Positions 11,055-22,478 of a stretch of 64,000 nucleotides of DNA are shown here, piece by piece. Below the pieces are notes generated by a model, which was not told where the DNA came from, did not search any database, and worked only from the letters and a program-made list of their open reading frames with translations. A program made the translations under genes and the position numbers. Each line of letters begins with the position of its first letter. Positions within the stretch are counted from its first letter, which is position 1. Source of the stretch: Mytilus trossulus (lineage: Eukaryota; Mollusca; Bivalvia; Mytilida; Mytilidae); contig NC_086380.1 of assembly GCF_036588685.1 (NCBI RefSeq), forward strand, positions 35,044,692 to 35,108,691, written 5' to 3'.

Positions 11055-12593
11055 TCAGTAATATTTGGGTTGTCTTTGTAAACATTTACTATAGAATGTC
11101 TTTAATGTTGTCCTGAATGCTGGTATTCTGAGCAATATCAAAATAGGATCTATAAATGATACCAAATATCTACACATACCACAAATGAATCTGATACTTC
11201 TACTACTGGTATAATAAGACAGTAACTGTCTGTTAGATAAAAATACAAATGATGGCATACCACTTAGAAGATGAAATCCTACGTGCATGAGAACTGTTAA
11301 ATAGGCCTTGAAATTTTTCGACTTCAGAAAATTGTAGGTCGTTGATGCTATCGTTCGCTGCTTGGTTGTTGTTTTAAGTTTTTGATTGTGATCCTTGGTT
11401 ATTCTCTTTTCTATAGTTTGACTTTCCAACTCACTTTTTATATTTACTTGTGACTTTGATATTTTTCTTTTTGGCAACGGCACATTTTCTGGGATGTTAG
11501 TGTTGAATATTTTATGACTAGTACGAGGTTCATCTAGAGTACTGGATGTTTCCATCTTTGTTGTCAGACCTCCACTGATACCCGGCTCTAGAACAGACAT
11601 GTTAAACATTCTATCTTGTTTTCCATCCATAACTTGGTTGTTGTGTGGTTTGCTCTCCAGAATTCCATTGTTACTTGGTTTATCAACTACAATTGAGGTA
11701 TTCAGTACATTTTTGAATATTCTAATTGTACCAGAGTCAACGTTACCTCCAGTGTCCGGTTTAATCTCCAATTTTTTGTTGTGACCAGGTTCATCAGATG
11801 AAGTTCTTGTTTCTATGTTCTTTCCGGAAACTCTGTTAACAACACGAGGTTCACCAACTGAAGATCCAACATCTGATGAAGCAGTGATCATTTTACTTCC
11901 TAGAACTCCTTTAGTACCAGGTTTATAAGTGGAAGTGTCGAGTTTACCTTTCAAAACTCCTACCCTTTTGTTTCTTTTTATTATAGTCATAACAATCTTT
12001 GCGTTCAATATTATCAGTGAAATAATAAAAATTCCCATGGCTGATTTTCTTAAAGTCATAAATTGTCCAAATTTGTCTCCATATGCACTGTACAGATCAC
12101 ATTCTTGTCCTAATGTATACACTTGATTTTGTACCCATAGCAGTGATGGAATTATGACAAGTCCCGAAGTAAATATCCACACTCCAAAAGATAGACGAAT
12201 GGCCATTTCACGTGTGACATATTTTAGACATTTCAGAGGAGTGATGATAGAAAAGAATTTCACAAATGTCAGTAATAAAAGTAAATATCCAGTTATAAAC
12301 ATGTGGGTTTGGGCCAATACGGCAATTGAGAAACAAAACTTATAGTTTTGAAAAAGAGAAAAATCTTTATAAAAGTATGTGAATGAATTCATCAGTAAAA
12401 ATGACCCATTCAATAGATCCGATACTCCGAGAAATGTATAAAATATGTGTAGTTGATTCCTGATTTCCTTTTTAATCTTGCATGAAACAAGAAGTAGGAT
12501 TGTGTTTAAGATAATTATTCCTAATCCTTCGATAACAGATATAACAAAGACAGGAGCTCTGTTTTGAAGAAAGACATCAGTATTGTTTCTCAT
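11055..12593 (-). CDS. Divergent rhodopsin-like (class A) GPCR, single exon
   Basis: This is an intact 512-residue frame. The first ATG at 12593 follows an in-frame stop. The sequence shows seven hydrophobic segments at about residues 15-37, 48-73, 87-118, 133-154, 181-205, 429-452 and 467-489. Class A landmarks are N30 in TM1, D59 in TM2 (LGVSDLL), Cys87 and Cys165 for the usual loop disulfide, W139 in TM4, P447 in TM6 and a DPxxxL variant (D482) of NPxxY in TM7. The DRY motif is replaced by FVKFF, and the TM6 CWxP motif by LSGMP. The third intracellular loop is very long (about 206-428), Ser/Thr/Lys-rich and holds six imperfect [EK]P repeats. An N-glycosylation site (NNT) lies at residue 3. 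An AATAAA on this strand lies about 65 bases past the stop (10986-10991). It sits antisense in the presumed intron of the + strand gene. The ligand cannot be inferred. Confidence 0.85.
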   Translation of the reverse strand: MRNNTDVFLQNRAPVFVISVIEGLGIIILNTILLLVSCKIKKEIRNQLHIFYTFLGVSDLLNGSFLLMNSFTYFYKDFSLFQNYKFCFSIAVLAQTHMFITGYLLLLLTFVKFFSIITPLKCLKYVTREMAIRLSFGVWIFTSGLVIIPSLLWVQNQVYTLGQECDLYSAYGDKFGQFMTLRKSAMGIFIISLIILNAKIVMTIIKRNKRVGVLKGKLDTSTYKPGTKGVLGSKMITASSDVGSSVGEPRVVNRVSGKNIETRTSSDEPGHNKKLEIKPDTGGNVDSGTIRIFKNVLNTSIVVDKPSNNGILESKPHNNQVMDGKQDRMFNMSVLEPGISGGLTTKMETSSTLDEPRTSHKIFNTNIPENVPLPKRKISKSQVNIKSELESQTIEKRITKDHNQKLKTTTKQRTIASTTYNFLKSKNFKAYLTVLMHVGFHLLSGMPSFVFLSNRQLLSYYTSSRSIRFICGMCRYLVSFIDPILILLRIPAFRTTLKTFYSKCLQRQPKYY

Positions 12594-13219
12594 TATATGC
12601 ACTGGATTGTGTTTAAGCAAGGATTAATATAGATTAATTTAACTATAAGTTCCTTACTTTATAAAACTTTATTCCGTTCTGCCCTCTCAAAATAAACTGA
12701 ATTCCTGTGTATTTTGTAGTACATATTTATATTGTTATTTTAAACCAATATATCAGCTCATTAAAAACAACAGGCAAACTACTATAAAACATCAATGAGA
12801 ATCATATATTCCTATTGCTTCAATAATCATTACTTGAAGATCAGCAGTTACGATAATTATAATACTTTATCCAAAAAGCAATACAGCTTATAGAATAATA
12901 CGTATTTTACAATAAATCTTTCATTGCACCAGTGACAATAAACTATGCTATTGTTTGTTAAGCATAATTGCTAATTTATGGCAATATACTAACAGTTTTC
13001 ATGGTTAGGTTAGCTTTTTTCGTTGACATTATCAATTGAAAAAAAAACTGGTCAAATTTCTATTGCTCCCAAGTTTGTTTATTACAACATGTATTATGAA
13101 GGGTTATATGAATAATCATATAAATATTTATTACACTTTTTGTATTATAGAAACGTGATTTGTGAACATGTGTTTAATTATGATTGTTGTGAAATACTAC
13201 ATATTAAAGGCATTTATAG
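12594..13219. other. Upstream region of the GPCR, nothing recognised
   Basis: AT-rich sequence with no open frame supported by splice signals and no repeat family I recognise. It should contain the receptor's promoter, but I see no convincing TATA element at a clear distance. Confidence 0.4.
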
Positions 13220-14140
13220 TTATGCCCCAACTTATGGCATTTTGATTTTCAGTCTGTGCCTCCATATGTGTGTCCGTTTATTTGTTCATCCGTTCATTCG
13301 TCTGTCTGTCTGTTCCGCTTCAGGTTGAAATTTTAGTTCAAGTAGTTTTGATGTTCATAGTTGAAGTCCAATCAACTAGAAACTAAGTACACATTTTTCA
13401 ATTGATACGATCTTTCTTATATCAATGCAAAATGAAAGTTAATTGACCCCAATTGCATAATCTATGGACATTATTATTATTAGAAAATGATAGTGTCCGC
13501 TCCACGTTAAAATTTTTGTCAAAGTAGTTTTTGATGCAGTTTCTGCGTCTGTCCAAGGTCAGGAACCTCTGGCCTTTGTTAGTCTTGTATGTATTTGTTT
13601 AAAACCCACTTTGAAAATTCGAGAGTATACTGTTTTACCTCTTTCTGTCCGTCAGTCCAGTCCATCCATTCATCCGTTAGTCCGATCCATTTGCGTTTTC
13701 ATATTCATCACTCAACATCTTCCAGTTTACCGAACACTTTTATCATATTACACATGCTAGCCAAGTAGAAATTTTGTCACAATTTCCTCAGCAACTGCAA
13801 TACAAGGATTTTTCAAATTTGGTTTCAGGGTTTATATAATGCATTTTCAGATTCATCACTCAACAACCTCCTGTTTACAATATTTGGGCGGGGTTATCAT
13901 CAGTGAGCAGTAGTTCATACTTTCACTTGTTAATTTTTGTTCATTTATATGTTTTGGGGTATAGGAAGACGCTCATTTTCACAGAACTAGTGTAAAATTT
14001 TATTTAGGGGCCAGCTGATGCCCGACTCCAATAGTTAAATTTATCGCTGCGTTGAAGACCCATTCTTGATCGTTGGCTGTTTTATACTCTTTGGTCGGGT
14101 TGTTTTATTTGACATATCCCTATTTCCATTTCCAATCGTT
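13220..14140 (+). repeat. Nested dispersed repeats
   Basis: Bases 13220-13510 are the CTTCAGGTTGAAATTTTAG family with a (GTCT)n-like head. Bases 13545-13600 carry a fragment with GGAACCTCTGGCCTTTGTTA, a part of the longer 48.42-49.03-kb family. Bases 13980-14140 carry the GGGGCCAGCTGATG block of that same family. The pieces are separated by further CTTCAGG-type sequence, so one repeat seems to have landed in another. Confidence 0.6.
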
Positions 14141-16424
14141 TTCTTTGCTCTCGCTTTGAAGGAGTTGCATTAAGTGTTACCTTTTTCCGTCTGTACGTAC
14201 ATCCGTCCACACTAACGTACGTCCTACAGTTGGTTTCTGTACTTCAGATTGTCTCAACCAAATGTTATGAATATTATTTGAACTTTGAAATGTTCTAAAT
14301 TTATGCTCCTTTCCAACAAAAATGTTGAATTTTTCTTTTCCGTATTTTAACTGCAGTTTGGTTCTTCCTAAGGCTATAAAACTTATACATAATGTTTGTA
14401 ACTATACAGTACTTCAACTTTGAATTTTGGTGATATTACTGAAACATTCTAGTCTTATGCCCGTTTACATATGAAAACATTTCTTAATTTTTATTTTCTT
14501 TTCTCTAACTAAAGTTGCCTCAACCTTAAATGTTATGAAACTTATACAATTGTAATTAACACAATACTCAGGTCAAGTACATATTTGCGAAGAGCACTAT
14601 AACCGTTTTTCAGTTATGTCCGTTCATTACTTAGTATGATAGACAAGTGGGGGTATCATCTGTGTCCCATGGACCCATTCCCCATTTATATTTATATTTA
14701 ATTGGAGTATTCTGTAACACTAATGCTTGCAATATGTTTTTGATATATAGACATTTTTCACAAGATAAACAAGAAGATGTGGTTCAAATGCCAATAAAAA
14801 ACTCTCCAAACAAGTCCCAATGTTTAAATTTGTTAGGTCAAAGAATATAGCCTTTAACACGGACTTCGGCTCACATGGACCAGCATACCATAAAAGGCTT
14901 CAAAATGACAATATTTGTTTTATGAATAAAATCTATCACCCATATCAACTTAAGATGATTTAGAGCATACATATATAGGGTCATATACACAACATATCTC
15001 TTGCGTTTTGTTTTTAAGGCAGTCCATCTGACTCTATTTCAACACTGTAGATGTCATGATAGTTATCAAAAGTACCAGGATTATATTTATATACGCCAGA
15101 CGCGCGTTTCGTCTACATAAGACTCATCAGTGACGCTCAGATCAAAATAGTTAAAAAGCCAAACAAATACAAAGTTGTGATGATATGACAGATTTCTGCA
15201 ATGATCACTGCATTTGAAGTAATTTTTTGAAAAAGATAAGCAACCTGCAAAATATACAAATTTTCCAGTTGTTGTTCATATGTTCTGCATTAGATCCCAT
15301 CAGATCCACTTAGCACAGATTTATAATATACCTATCAGGTTTACTGTTAATCAACTGGATGTTAAGTTAAGTTTGATTTCATTACTGTTTTTTTTTATTA
15401 AAGTGTTATCATCTAACCCAATATACTAAAAAAATAAAGAGAAAAAAGAAGACAATATTTGTCTTTTGTAAGGAAGTGTCTTTTGTAAGGAAGTTGTTTG
15501 AGTCGATGTCACTGCTGGTCGAGTTTTTATTTATCGAGGGTATCACCAGCCCAGTAGTCAGCAATTCTGTGTTGACATGAATTATCATTGATATGATCAT
15601 AATCATAAATTAACTACATGTTTACAAAACTTTGAATTTTAGACAAACCAAGAATGTTTTACCTTTGGTATAGATAATTTTTTAATTTGGCCTTTTTAAC
15701 ATTTTTTTAAAACATCTGGCGTTAATACAAAAATTTTAGACCTGGTATCTATGATGAATTTAGTATTTATAAAAAATTGAGTTAAAAAACTACTTGATCC
15801 TTGGTATACTAAAATAAAAATTGATAAAAGATAAAAAAAAAAAAAAAAAGAATAAAGAGAGTATAAACCCCTTTGGAACATGAACATGATAACAAGCATT
15901 AACTGTATGGATCAAGACAAACAAATAGTAACAAGTATATAACAATCAACAGTAGTAGAATCCCTGAAGAAAAAGATGAATATCCGTTATATGTAGGTGT
16001 TTCCTTAATTTTAGTCATTCAATAATGATTTATTTAAAAACAGACATAGATCATGACTTAAATGAACACCTGTTTACAGGTATCAGGTTGTATATCCTGC
16101 CTTGATTTCCTATTTTCAATATTTTGTTTTAATTACTGACAAGAAGCATCAAGGAGACAGATATAATAAGTTAAATTACAAAAACAGTTGGGTTCAAATA
16201 AAGGTAAACAAAAAATCAAGCATGAATAAGGTTGTATTTTGTTGCTAAATAAGTGAGACCCGCAAATAAAACAAATTGCAAATGAAAAAACACAAGGATA
16301 AAAAGAAAATGTGATTAATTAAATTAAATCTTTTTTAGCTGGGGCTATAAATTATAAAAGTTTTTAAAACTATTGACTGACAAACATTTTGTCAACTCCT
16401 ATAGGTTAACATATATAAATATAG
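14141..16424. other. Repeat-rich non-coding region
   Basis: Bases 14755-14930 are a SINE-like fragment (GAAGATGTGGTTCAAATGCC). Bases 15055-15180 carry CGCCAGACGCGCGTTTCGTC and GACTCATCAGTGACGCTC, and 15400-15690 the linked GGTATCACCAGCCCAGTAGT block. The small open frames at 15409-15606 and 15696-15899 (-) fall in this repeat or in low-complexity A/T and are not genes. I see nothing at 15.9-16.4 kb. Confidence 0.55.
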
Positions 16425-17800
16425 TGCTTACTTAAAAATATCAGTTACATGTGACTAAGTAACAATAAAATATCAGTTATGTGTGACTAAGTAACTATCA
16501 AAATATGAGTTACATGTAACTAGGTAACTAAAAAAATATTAGTTATATGTGAATAAGCAACTATCGAAATATCAGTTATATGTGAATAAGTTACTTTAAA
16601 GAATCAGTTATAAGTGACTAAGTAACTATAAAAGTATCAGTTATATGTAACTAAGTAGCTATAATAATAACAGTTATATGTGACTAACTACCTATAAAAA
16701 TATCAGTTTAATGTGACTAAGTACCCATAAGAATATCAGTTTAATGTGACTAAGTACCCATAAGAATATCAGTTACATGACTAAGTACCTACAAAATACT
16801 ACTTCTATGTGAATAAGTAACTAAAAAATATCAGTTATATGTGACTAAGTAGCTATAAGAATATCAGTTACATGACTACGTAAGTATAACAATGTTAGTT
16901 CTATGTGACTAAGTAACTACAAAAATATTATTTATATGTAACTAAGTAGCTGCAAAAATATCAGTTATATGTGACTAAGTAGCTAAAAAAATATCAGTTA
17001 TATGTGACTAAGTAGCTATAAGAATATCAGTTGCATGACTAAGTAACTATGAAAATATCATTTAATTGTGACTAAGTAACTAAAGGAATATCAGTTGTAT
17101 GACTAAGTAACTATAAAAATATCAGTTATTAGAGACTTAGTAACTATAAGAATATCAGTTATATGTGACTAAGTAGCTTACAAAATATCAGTTATATGTG
17201 ACTTAGTAACTTTAAGAATATCAGTTACATGTGACTAAGTTACTTTAAAAAATATCAGTTATATATGACTAAGTAGATATGAGAATACCAGTTGCATTAC
17301 TTAGTAAATATAAAAATATCAGTTACATGTGAATAAGTAGCTATGAGAATATCAGTTGCATGACTAAGTAACTATAAAAATATCAGTTATTTGTGACTAA
17401 GTTACTATAAGAATATCAGTTATATGACTAAGTTACTATAAAAATATCAGTTATAAGAGACTTAGTTACTAGAAGAATAGCAGTTATATGTGACTAGGTT
17501 ACTATACAAAATATAAAATATCAGTTATATGTGACTAAGTAGATATAACAATACCAGTTGCATGACTTAGTAAATATAAAAATAGCAGTTACATGTAAAT
17601 AAGCAGCTAAAAAAATATCAGTTATATGTGACTAAGTATCTATTAAAATATCAGTTACATGTGAATAAGCAGCTAAAAAAGTGTAAGTAACTATAAAAAA
17701 TATCAGTTATAAGAGACTTGATTACTATAAGAATATCAGTTATATGTGACTAAGTTACTATAAAAATATCTGTTGTATGTGACTAAGTTACTAAATAAAG
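16425..17800. repeat. Minisatellite array, about 33-bp unit, roughly 40 copies
   Basis: The unit is close to TATCAGTTATATGTGACTAA followed by GTAACTATAAAAA. Units vary by a few bases. A recurrent shorter variant lacks TGTG (TATCAGTTGCATGACTAAG), giving about 30 bases, and in places long and short units alternate. The array spans about 1.37 kb with no interruption and ends about 470 bases before the exon at 18272. Confidence 0.93.
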
Positions 17801-17874
17801 GACAACCTTACAAGACATGTCTGTTCATGTTTCAAATGCCAGGTGACCATTACTTGTAATCAAAGGGAATTGGG

Positions 17875-18240
17875 CCTATTTGGCTAGTATAGGAAACACT
17901 AATTATAATGCAACAACGCTTGTAACGTTCATTTTGATTGGAAAACGTCACTGTCTTACATGGCAACAATTGACAATTGATGCTATGGGACGCACACGAA
18001 AGCGCAGACGGCATATGACAGATTTTAAATACATGTTTAAACGTTGTTTTCTGTCAGTTTCATTAGAATGGAGATAACAATATTGTATTTTAAGCTCCGA
18101 CGGCATCAATTTGGGATTTGATGGTCGCAAATACCCGTTTACTGTCTCCGCAAACGCGTCGCCAGTAAACTTAATTTGCGACCATCAAATCCCCAATTGA
18201 TGCCGTCGGAGCTTAAAATACAATACAGTTATCTCCTAAT
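17875..18240. repeat. Repeat ending in a long near-perfect palindrome
   Basis: Arms at 18070-18145 and 18162-18237 are reverse complements over about 70 bases with few mismatches, for example CTCCGACGGCATCAATTTGG against CCAATTGATGCCGTCGGAGC. The arms meet at a spacer of about 16 bases. The outer ends read GGAGATAAC/GTTATCTCC. The open frame 17880-18077 runs up to the left arm and shows no protein features. The right arm ends only 34 bases before the exon that starts at 18272. Confidence 0.8.
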
Positions 18241-18271
18241 TTTATTGCATATTTTTGTTTTACATTTACAG

Positions 18272-21200
18272 GCAAAGGTTAGAAAAAGACAAACATGTCA
18301 TCAGTTTGCCTCACGACATTGATGTTATTGTTTTAAAGACAAAGAGGATAAAAATTGATGACAGAACAATTGACAAAGTTGTACTTGTTGCTGAAACCCT
18401 ATTATTGGTCATTGAGGTACCAGAACAGCAAAATAATGAGTAAGTTCTCTCACAATCTAAAATATTGTAGAATAGAATATTTTTGGAGCGTTTTTTTCTT
18501 TTGATAATTAAGTTTAATTCATAAAAAAACATTGATGTTACTATATCTTAAAGTGGACCAGAATTACAGACATGCAAGAAAACACAATATATATATAATC
18601 AAACCGGTTTGGCCTAAGAAACCTCCTTTTTTTTTGTCATAATCTTAATTTCTTAATATGAAATAATAATAGCAAGCCAAATATGAAAATGCATATTTTC
18701 AATAGTCAGATATTATTTTGAAGTATGAAAAATATATCATTTTTATTAAAGGTGCAATGATGTTTCTATAACCACAGCAATACATCTACCTGGTTATCCA
18801 ACAGATTTCTGCTTTGTCAGCAAAAATTGTGAGTTTTGTTTAAATTAAAGTAAAACATGCATTCAGTTTACAAATTGATTGATTGCTGGTTTCTTAACGT
18901 CGTGAAAAATATTTCAATTATATTCAGGACGAGAACAAATAAAAAATACATTCAATTATAGGTAGGTTCTGTAATACAGGTCATAGGGAATGAAGGTCAG
19001 AGAAATTTTGACCCCTCAAAGAGTTGTTGCGATGTTATTAACATGCAAAGAGCATGGAATTCTATGTTCAAGAGGCATCATATTTAATATCCCCATCATG
19101 TCAGGGAGTGGCTGGGGCTACTTATACATCCTGAACCTACAAACAGACGCTCCACTTCAGCTAGAATTTTAGGTATGAAAAAGACCAGTACCCATACTTT
19201 CACTTTATTAAGGGCTACTATACATATTAAAATGAGGTAATATGTTTCTGTCCCTTGCTTCGACTATTAGTCACAAATTTTTCACAAAACATTGGTCAAT
19301 AATCAAATTAGAAATAAAGTTATAATATTAATAGAGGTCAGACTGGAAGCACGAAGGTGCCTGCATCTTTCACCTGAGATTTAAGGTACACCAAGAATAT
19401 TAAAACCAAGTTTTGAGGTTTTTTAGCTCACCTTTCCTAAAAGGAAATGTCAGCTTTCGCCATCACTTGGCGTCCGTCGTCGTCCGTCCGTCGTCGTCGT
19501 CGTAAACTATTTCAAAGATCTTCTCCTCTGAAACTACTGAACCAATTACAACCAAACTTTAGCTGAATGATCCTTAGAGTATCTAGAATGAAGATTGTGT
19601 TTTATTTTCCATTTTGTGAAAAAAAAACATGGCCGCCATGGCTAAAAATAGAACATGGGGGTAAAATGCAGTGTTTGGCTTTTTTCTCAAACACGAAATC
19701 ATTTAGAGCAAATCTGACAGGGTAAAAACGTTCATTAGGTCAAGATCTATCAGCCCTGAAATTTTCAGATGAATCAAACAACCCATTGTTGGGTTGCTGC
19801 CACTTAATTAGTAATTTTAAGGAAATTTTGCAGTTTTTGGTCATTATCTTGAATATTATTATAGATAAAGATAAACTGTAAACAGCAAAAATGATCAGCA
19901 AAGTAAGATCTACAAATAAGTTAATATGACCAAAATTGTCAATTGACCCATTAACGGGTTATTGTCCTTTAATGACAATTTTTCACAATTTGTTCATCTT
20001 ATTTGCTAACTTTAAAAAAAATTCTCCTCTAATACTACTCAACCAAATTCAACTAAACTTCAACTGAATGATCAGTAGGGTGTTTAAAATAAAGTTTGTG
20101 TTTTATTTTCTATTTCGTCAAAAAACATGGCCGTCATGGCTAAAAAGAGAACACAGGGTAAAATGCAGTTTTTGGCTTATATCTCAAAAACTCCAGCATT
20201 TAGAGCAAATAAGACAAGAAGTTAAAGTATTTTTTAGGTCAAGGTTTACCTGTCCTGAAATTTTCAGCCGAATTGGGTAACTGGTTGTTAAGGTATAATG
20301 CCCCTGAATTGGTGATTTTAAAGAAATTTTGCAGTTTTTGGTTATTATCTTGAATATTATTATAGATACAGATAAACTGTTAATAGCAAAAATGGTAAGC
20401 AAATTAAGATCTACAAATAAGTCTATTTGACCAACATTGTTAATTGATCCCTTAAGGAGTTATTGCCCTTTAAAGACTTTTTTCACAATTTGTTTATCAT
20501 GTTGACTTACTTTAAAAAATCTTCTCCTTTGAAACTGCTGTATCAGTTTCAGCCAAACTTAGGCTAAATGAGTTTCAGAGTATCTAGTATAAATTTTATA
20601 TTTTATTTCCTTGTATGTCAAGAAACATAGCTCCTATGGCTAAAATAGAACACAGGAGAAAATGATTTTTTTTTGCCTTTGAAGAAAATAGGACGATTCA
20701 AAAATCATTTAAATAAATTGAAAAGCCAAAATAATCATTTATGAGAGATTTAACCAAAAAAATTAAGGTGAGCGATTCAGGCTCTTGAGAGCCTCTTGTT
20801 TTAAATACCAGTTTCTGATTTTTACTAAAGGTTTCTAAGTCAGAAGAGGAAATTTAATATACTTCAATGATAAGTCGATTAATGATTTAAGTAATTTGCA
20901 TTTTCTATGTAGTATAGTTAGCAAGACCAACGTTTTTTTAGCCATGGTGGCCATGATGTTTTCTTATGTGGTGTAATCAATAACAAAAATTAAATAAACA
21001 CCCTGATAATAAATGTTGCGAAGTTTGATCCAAATTGGCAAGGTAATTTCATTATTTATTTTGTTTTCAGGTGGCTTTCTTGTTTCTTGGAAACATATCA
21101 GTGAAAGAGTAAACGATTTATATGCACGAGAACATTTGTTTCATTTTTCTCCTGATGGGAAGTTATTAGGAATAATTTCATTCCTTGGTACTAGCCCATT

Positions 21201-21336
21201 CTCATTTTCCCCAGTTTTCCTTGATGGAGATTTGGGCATAAAGGAAAAGTATCTAGGCTACGGAAGACCGGGATGGTATGTTTACATGAGGGATGGACAT
21301 GGTGGAATACTATGTGTAAAAGTAATGGACTGTTAA
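18272..21336 (+). CDS. 3' exon set of the unrecognised beta-propeller-like gene
   Basis: Exons are 18272-18439 (acceptor TTTACATTTACAG, donor GTAAGT), 18752-18828 (acceptor TTTTATTAAAG, donor GTGAGT) and 21071-21336 (acceptor TTGTTTTCAG, stop TAA 21334-21336). Phases join without a break (2, 2, 1), giving about 170 residues. The peptide contains strand-like segments (VVLVAETLLLVIEVP, GYPTDFCFVSKNCGFLVSW) and a WD-repeat-like stretch FHFSPDGKLLGIISF. The C-terminus ends GGILCVKVMDC. A poly(A) signal AATAAA lies at 21422-21427, about 85 bases past the stop. The phase-2 entry matches the exons at 3697-5854, so one gene is likely, but the 12-kb gap could hold more exons. I do not recognise the family. 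Confidence 0.65.
19424..20803 (+). repeat. Molluscan dispersed repeat, about 1.4 kb, three internal units
   Basis: It opens with TTAGCTCACCTTTCCTAAA and a (CGTCGT)n stretch, and closes with AGGTGAGCGATTCAGGCTCT then TGAGAGCCTCTTGTTTT, so the ends form an imperfect inverted pair. Three internal units of roughly 480-500 bases start near 19513, 20018 and 20515. They share CTTCTCCTCTGAAACTACTG and AACATGGCCGCCATGGCTAA. It lies in the last intron of the + strand gene. I recall this type as very common in bivalves and gastropods. Confidence 0.75.
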
Positions 21337-21837
21337 TAACTACTTTCTATATACACGATTGTGTTCTGTTCAAGTTAACATTTGAAATTGAAGTACTGAC
21401 TGCTGGGTTTGAAGTTATTGTAATAAAGACTAATATATTTGTAAGATTTTTGTTTTTGTATACCCAAATAACTTTATTATTGTAATTAAATGTACAAAAT
21501 ATAGCATTCACAGTGATCATGACCTAATTAATCACCCAAAGGCCAATTGAATTTTTTTAATAGTTTTGTATAGATTTTATTGGTTGATTATAGAAATTTT
21601 ACAAGGCGTGGCTCGTGAGCCTGTGTCCAACTGTGAAGATGGAATTTATAAAACCTACCTGTCACTTACAAGCTTGTTATATTACCTTAGACAAATAGTA
21701 CATTGTAGTTAGGTTTTTCTATATAAATTGGACTCTTTATAAATAATATTAATCTGAAGAAAAGGAATATTTTTAAAGTTTAGGATTTGTTCAAGGTACA
21801 ATTAGTTTAGTTAAATTATTGTCATTAAATGCATTGT

Positions 21838-22235
21838 TTTTCTTGACGCCCCTTTCGTCTACAAAAAGAATAATCAGTGACACTCCATTCCAAAAAAGTA
21901 AAAAGGCTAAATAAAGAACAAAGTTGAAAAGCACTGAGGACCAAAATTCCGAAAAGGTTTGCCAAATCGAGCTAAGGTAGTGTATGCCTGAGGTAGAAAA
22001 GCCTTAGTATTTCAAAAATTAAAAATTTTGTAAACAGTTTATTGATAAATATAACCATATCAATGATAATTCATTTCGGCACAAAAAGTGATGACTACTA
22101 GGCTGGTGATACCCGTGGGGAAATATATCTCCACTAGAAGTGGCATAGATCCAGTGGTTGTAAATAAACTCATCAAAGATACCAGGACTAAATTTTGTAT
22201 ATACGCCTGACGCACGTTTCGTCTACAAAAGTCAA
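21838..22235. repeat. Dispersed repeat, GACGCACGTTTCGTC family
   Basis: Contains two partial copies. One reads CCTTTCGTCTACAAAAAGAA and the other ACGCCTGACGCACGTTTCGT, with the linked GGCTGGTGATACCCGTGGG block between them. There is no coding content. Confidence 0.6.
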
Positions 22236-22277
22236 TAAAATCACATAACTACCTCATCAAAAGACAACTATATCTTA

Positions 22278-22478
22278 TCTATTAAAATTAACGGTACCAA
22301 TTTTCTTGCACCAGATGCGCATTTCGACAAAACATGCCTCTTCAGTGATGCTCGTGGCCAAGATATTTGAAATCCAAAGCTTATCTAAAAGATGAAGAGT
22401 TTAATCCAAAAGGTCCAAAAAGTATAGCCAAATCCGTAAAAGGAATCAAAGCTTTGCATGAGGGAGATACATTCCTTA
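22278..22478 (-). mobile_element. About 195-bp element, same family as the insertion in the Ly6 pseudogene
   Basis: Its reverse complement, from CTTTGCATGAGGGAGATACA outward through GATGCTCGTGGCCAAG to CACCAGATGCGCATTTCG, matches the block at 43714-43903 over its whole length. The ends in this orientation are AACGGTACCAATTTT and GAGGGAGATACATTC. It serves as a reference copy for that insertion. Confidence 0.75.

Noticed and set aside
12594..12620. Longer GPCR start at 12620
   Set aside because: That codon is TTG right after an in-frame stop; the first ATG is at 12593 and gives a complete seven-segment protein.
16425..17800. CRISPR-like array
   Set aside because: Units are contiguous and variable with no unique spacers; it is a minisatellite in a eukaryotic genome.
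17880..18077. 65-residue basic open frame
   Set aside because: Part of a repeat unit ending in the palindrome; no initiation context, splice sites or domain.
18255..18271. Upstream extension of the 18.3-kb exon as a separate small ORF start
   Set aside because: The frame opens with TTG inside a clear pyrimidine tract; the AG at 18270-18271 is a splice acceptor, so the exon starts at 18272.
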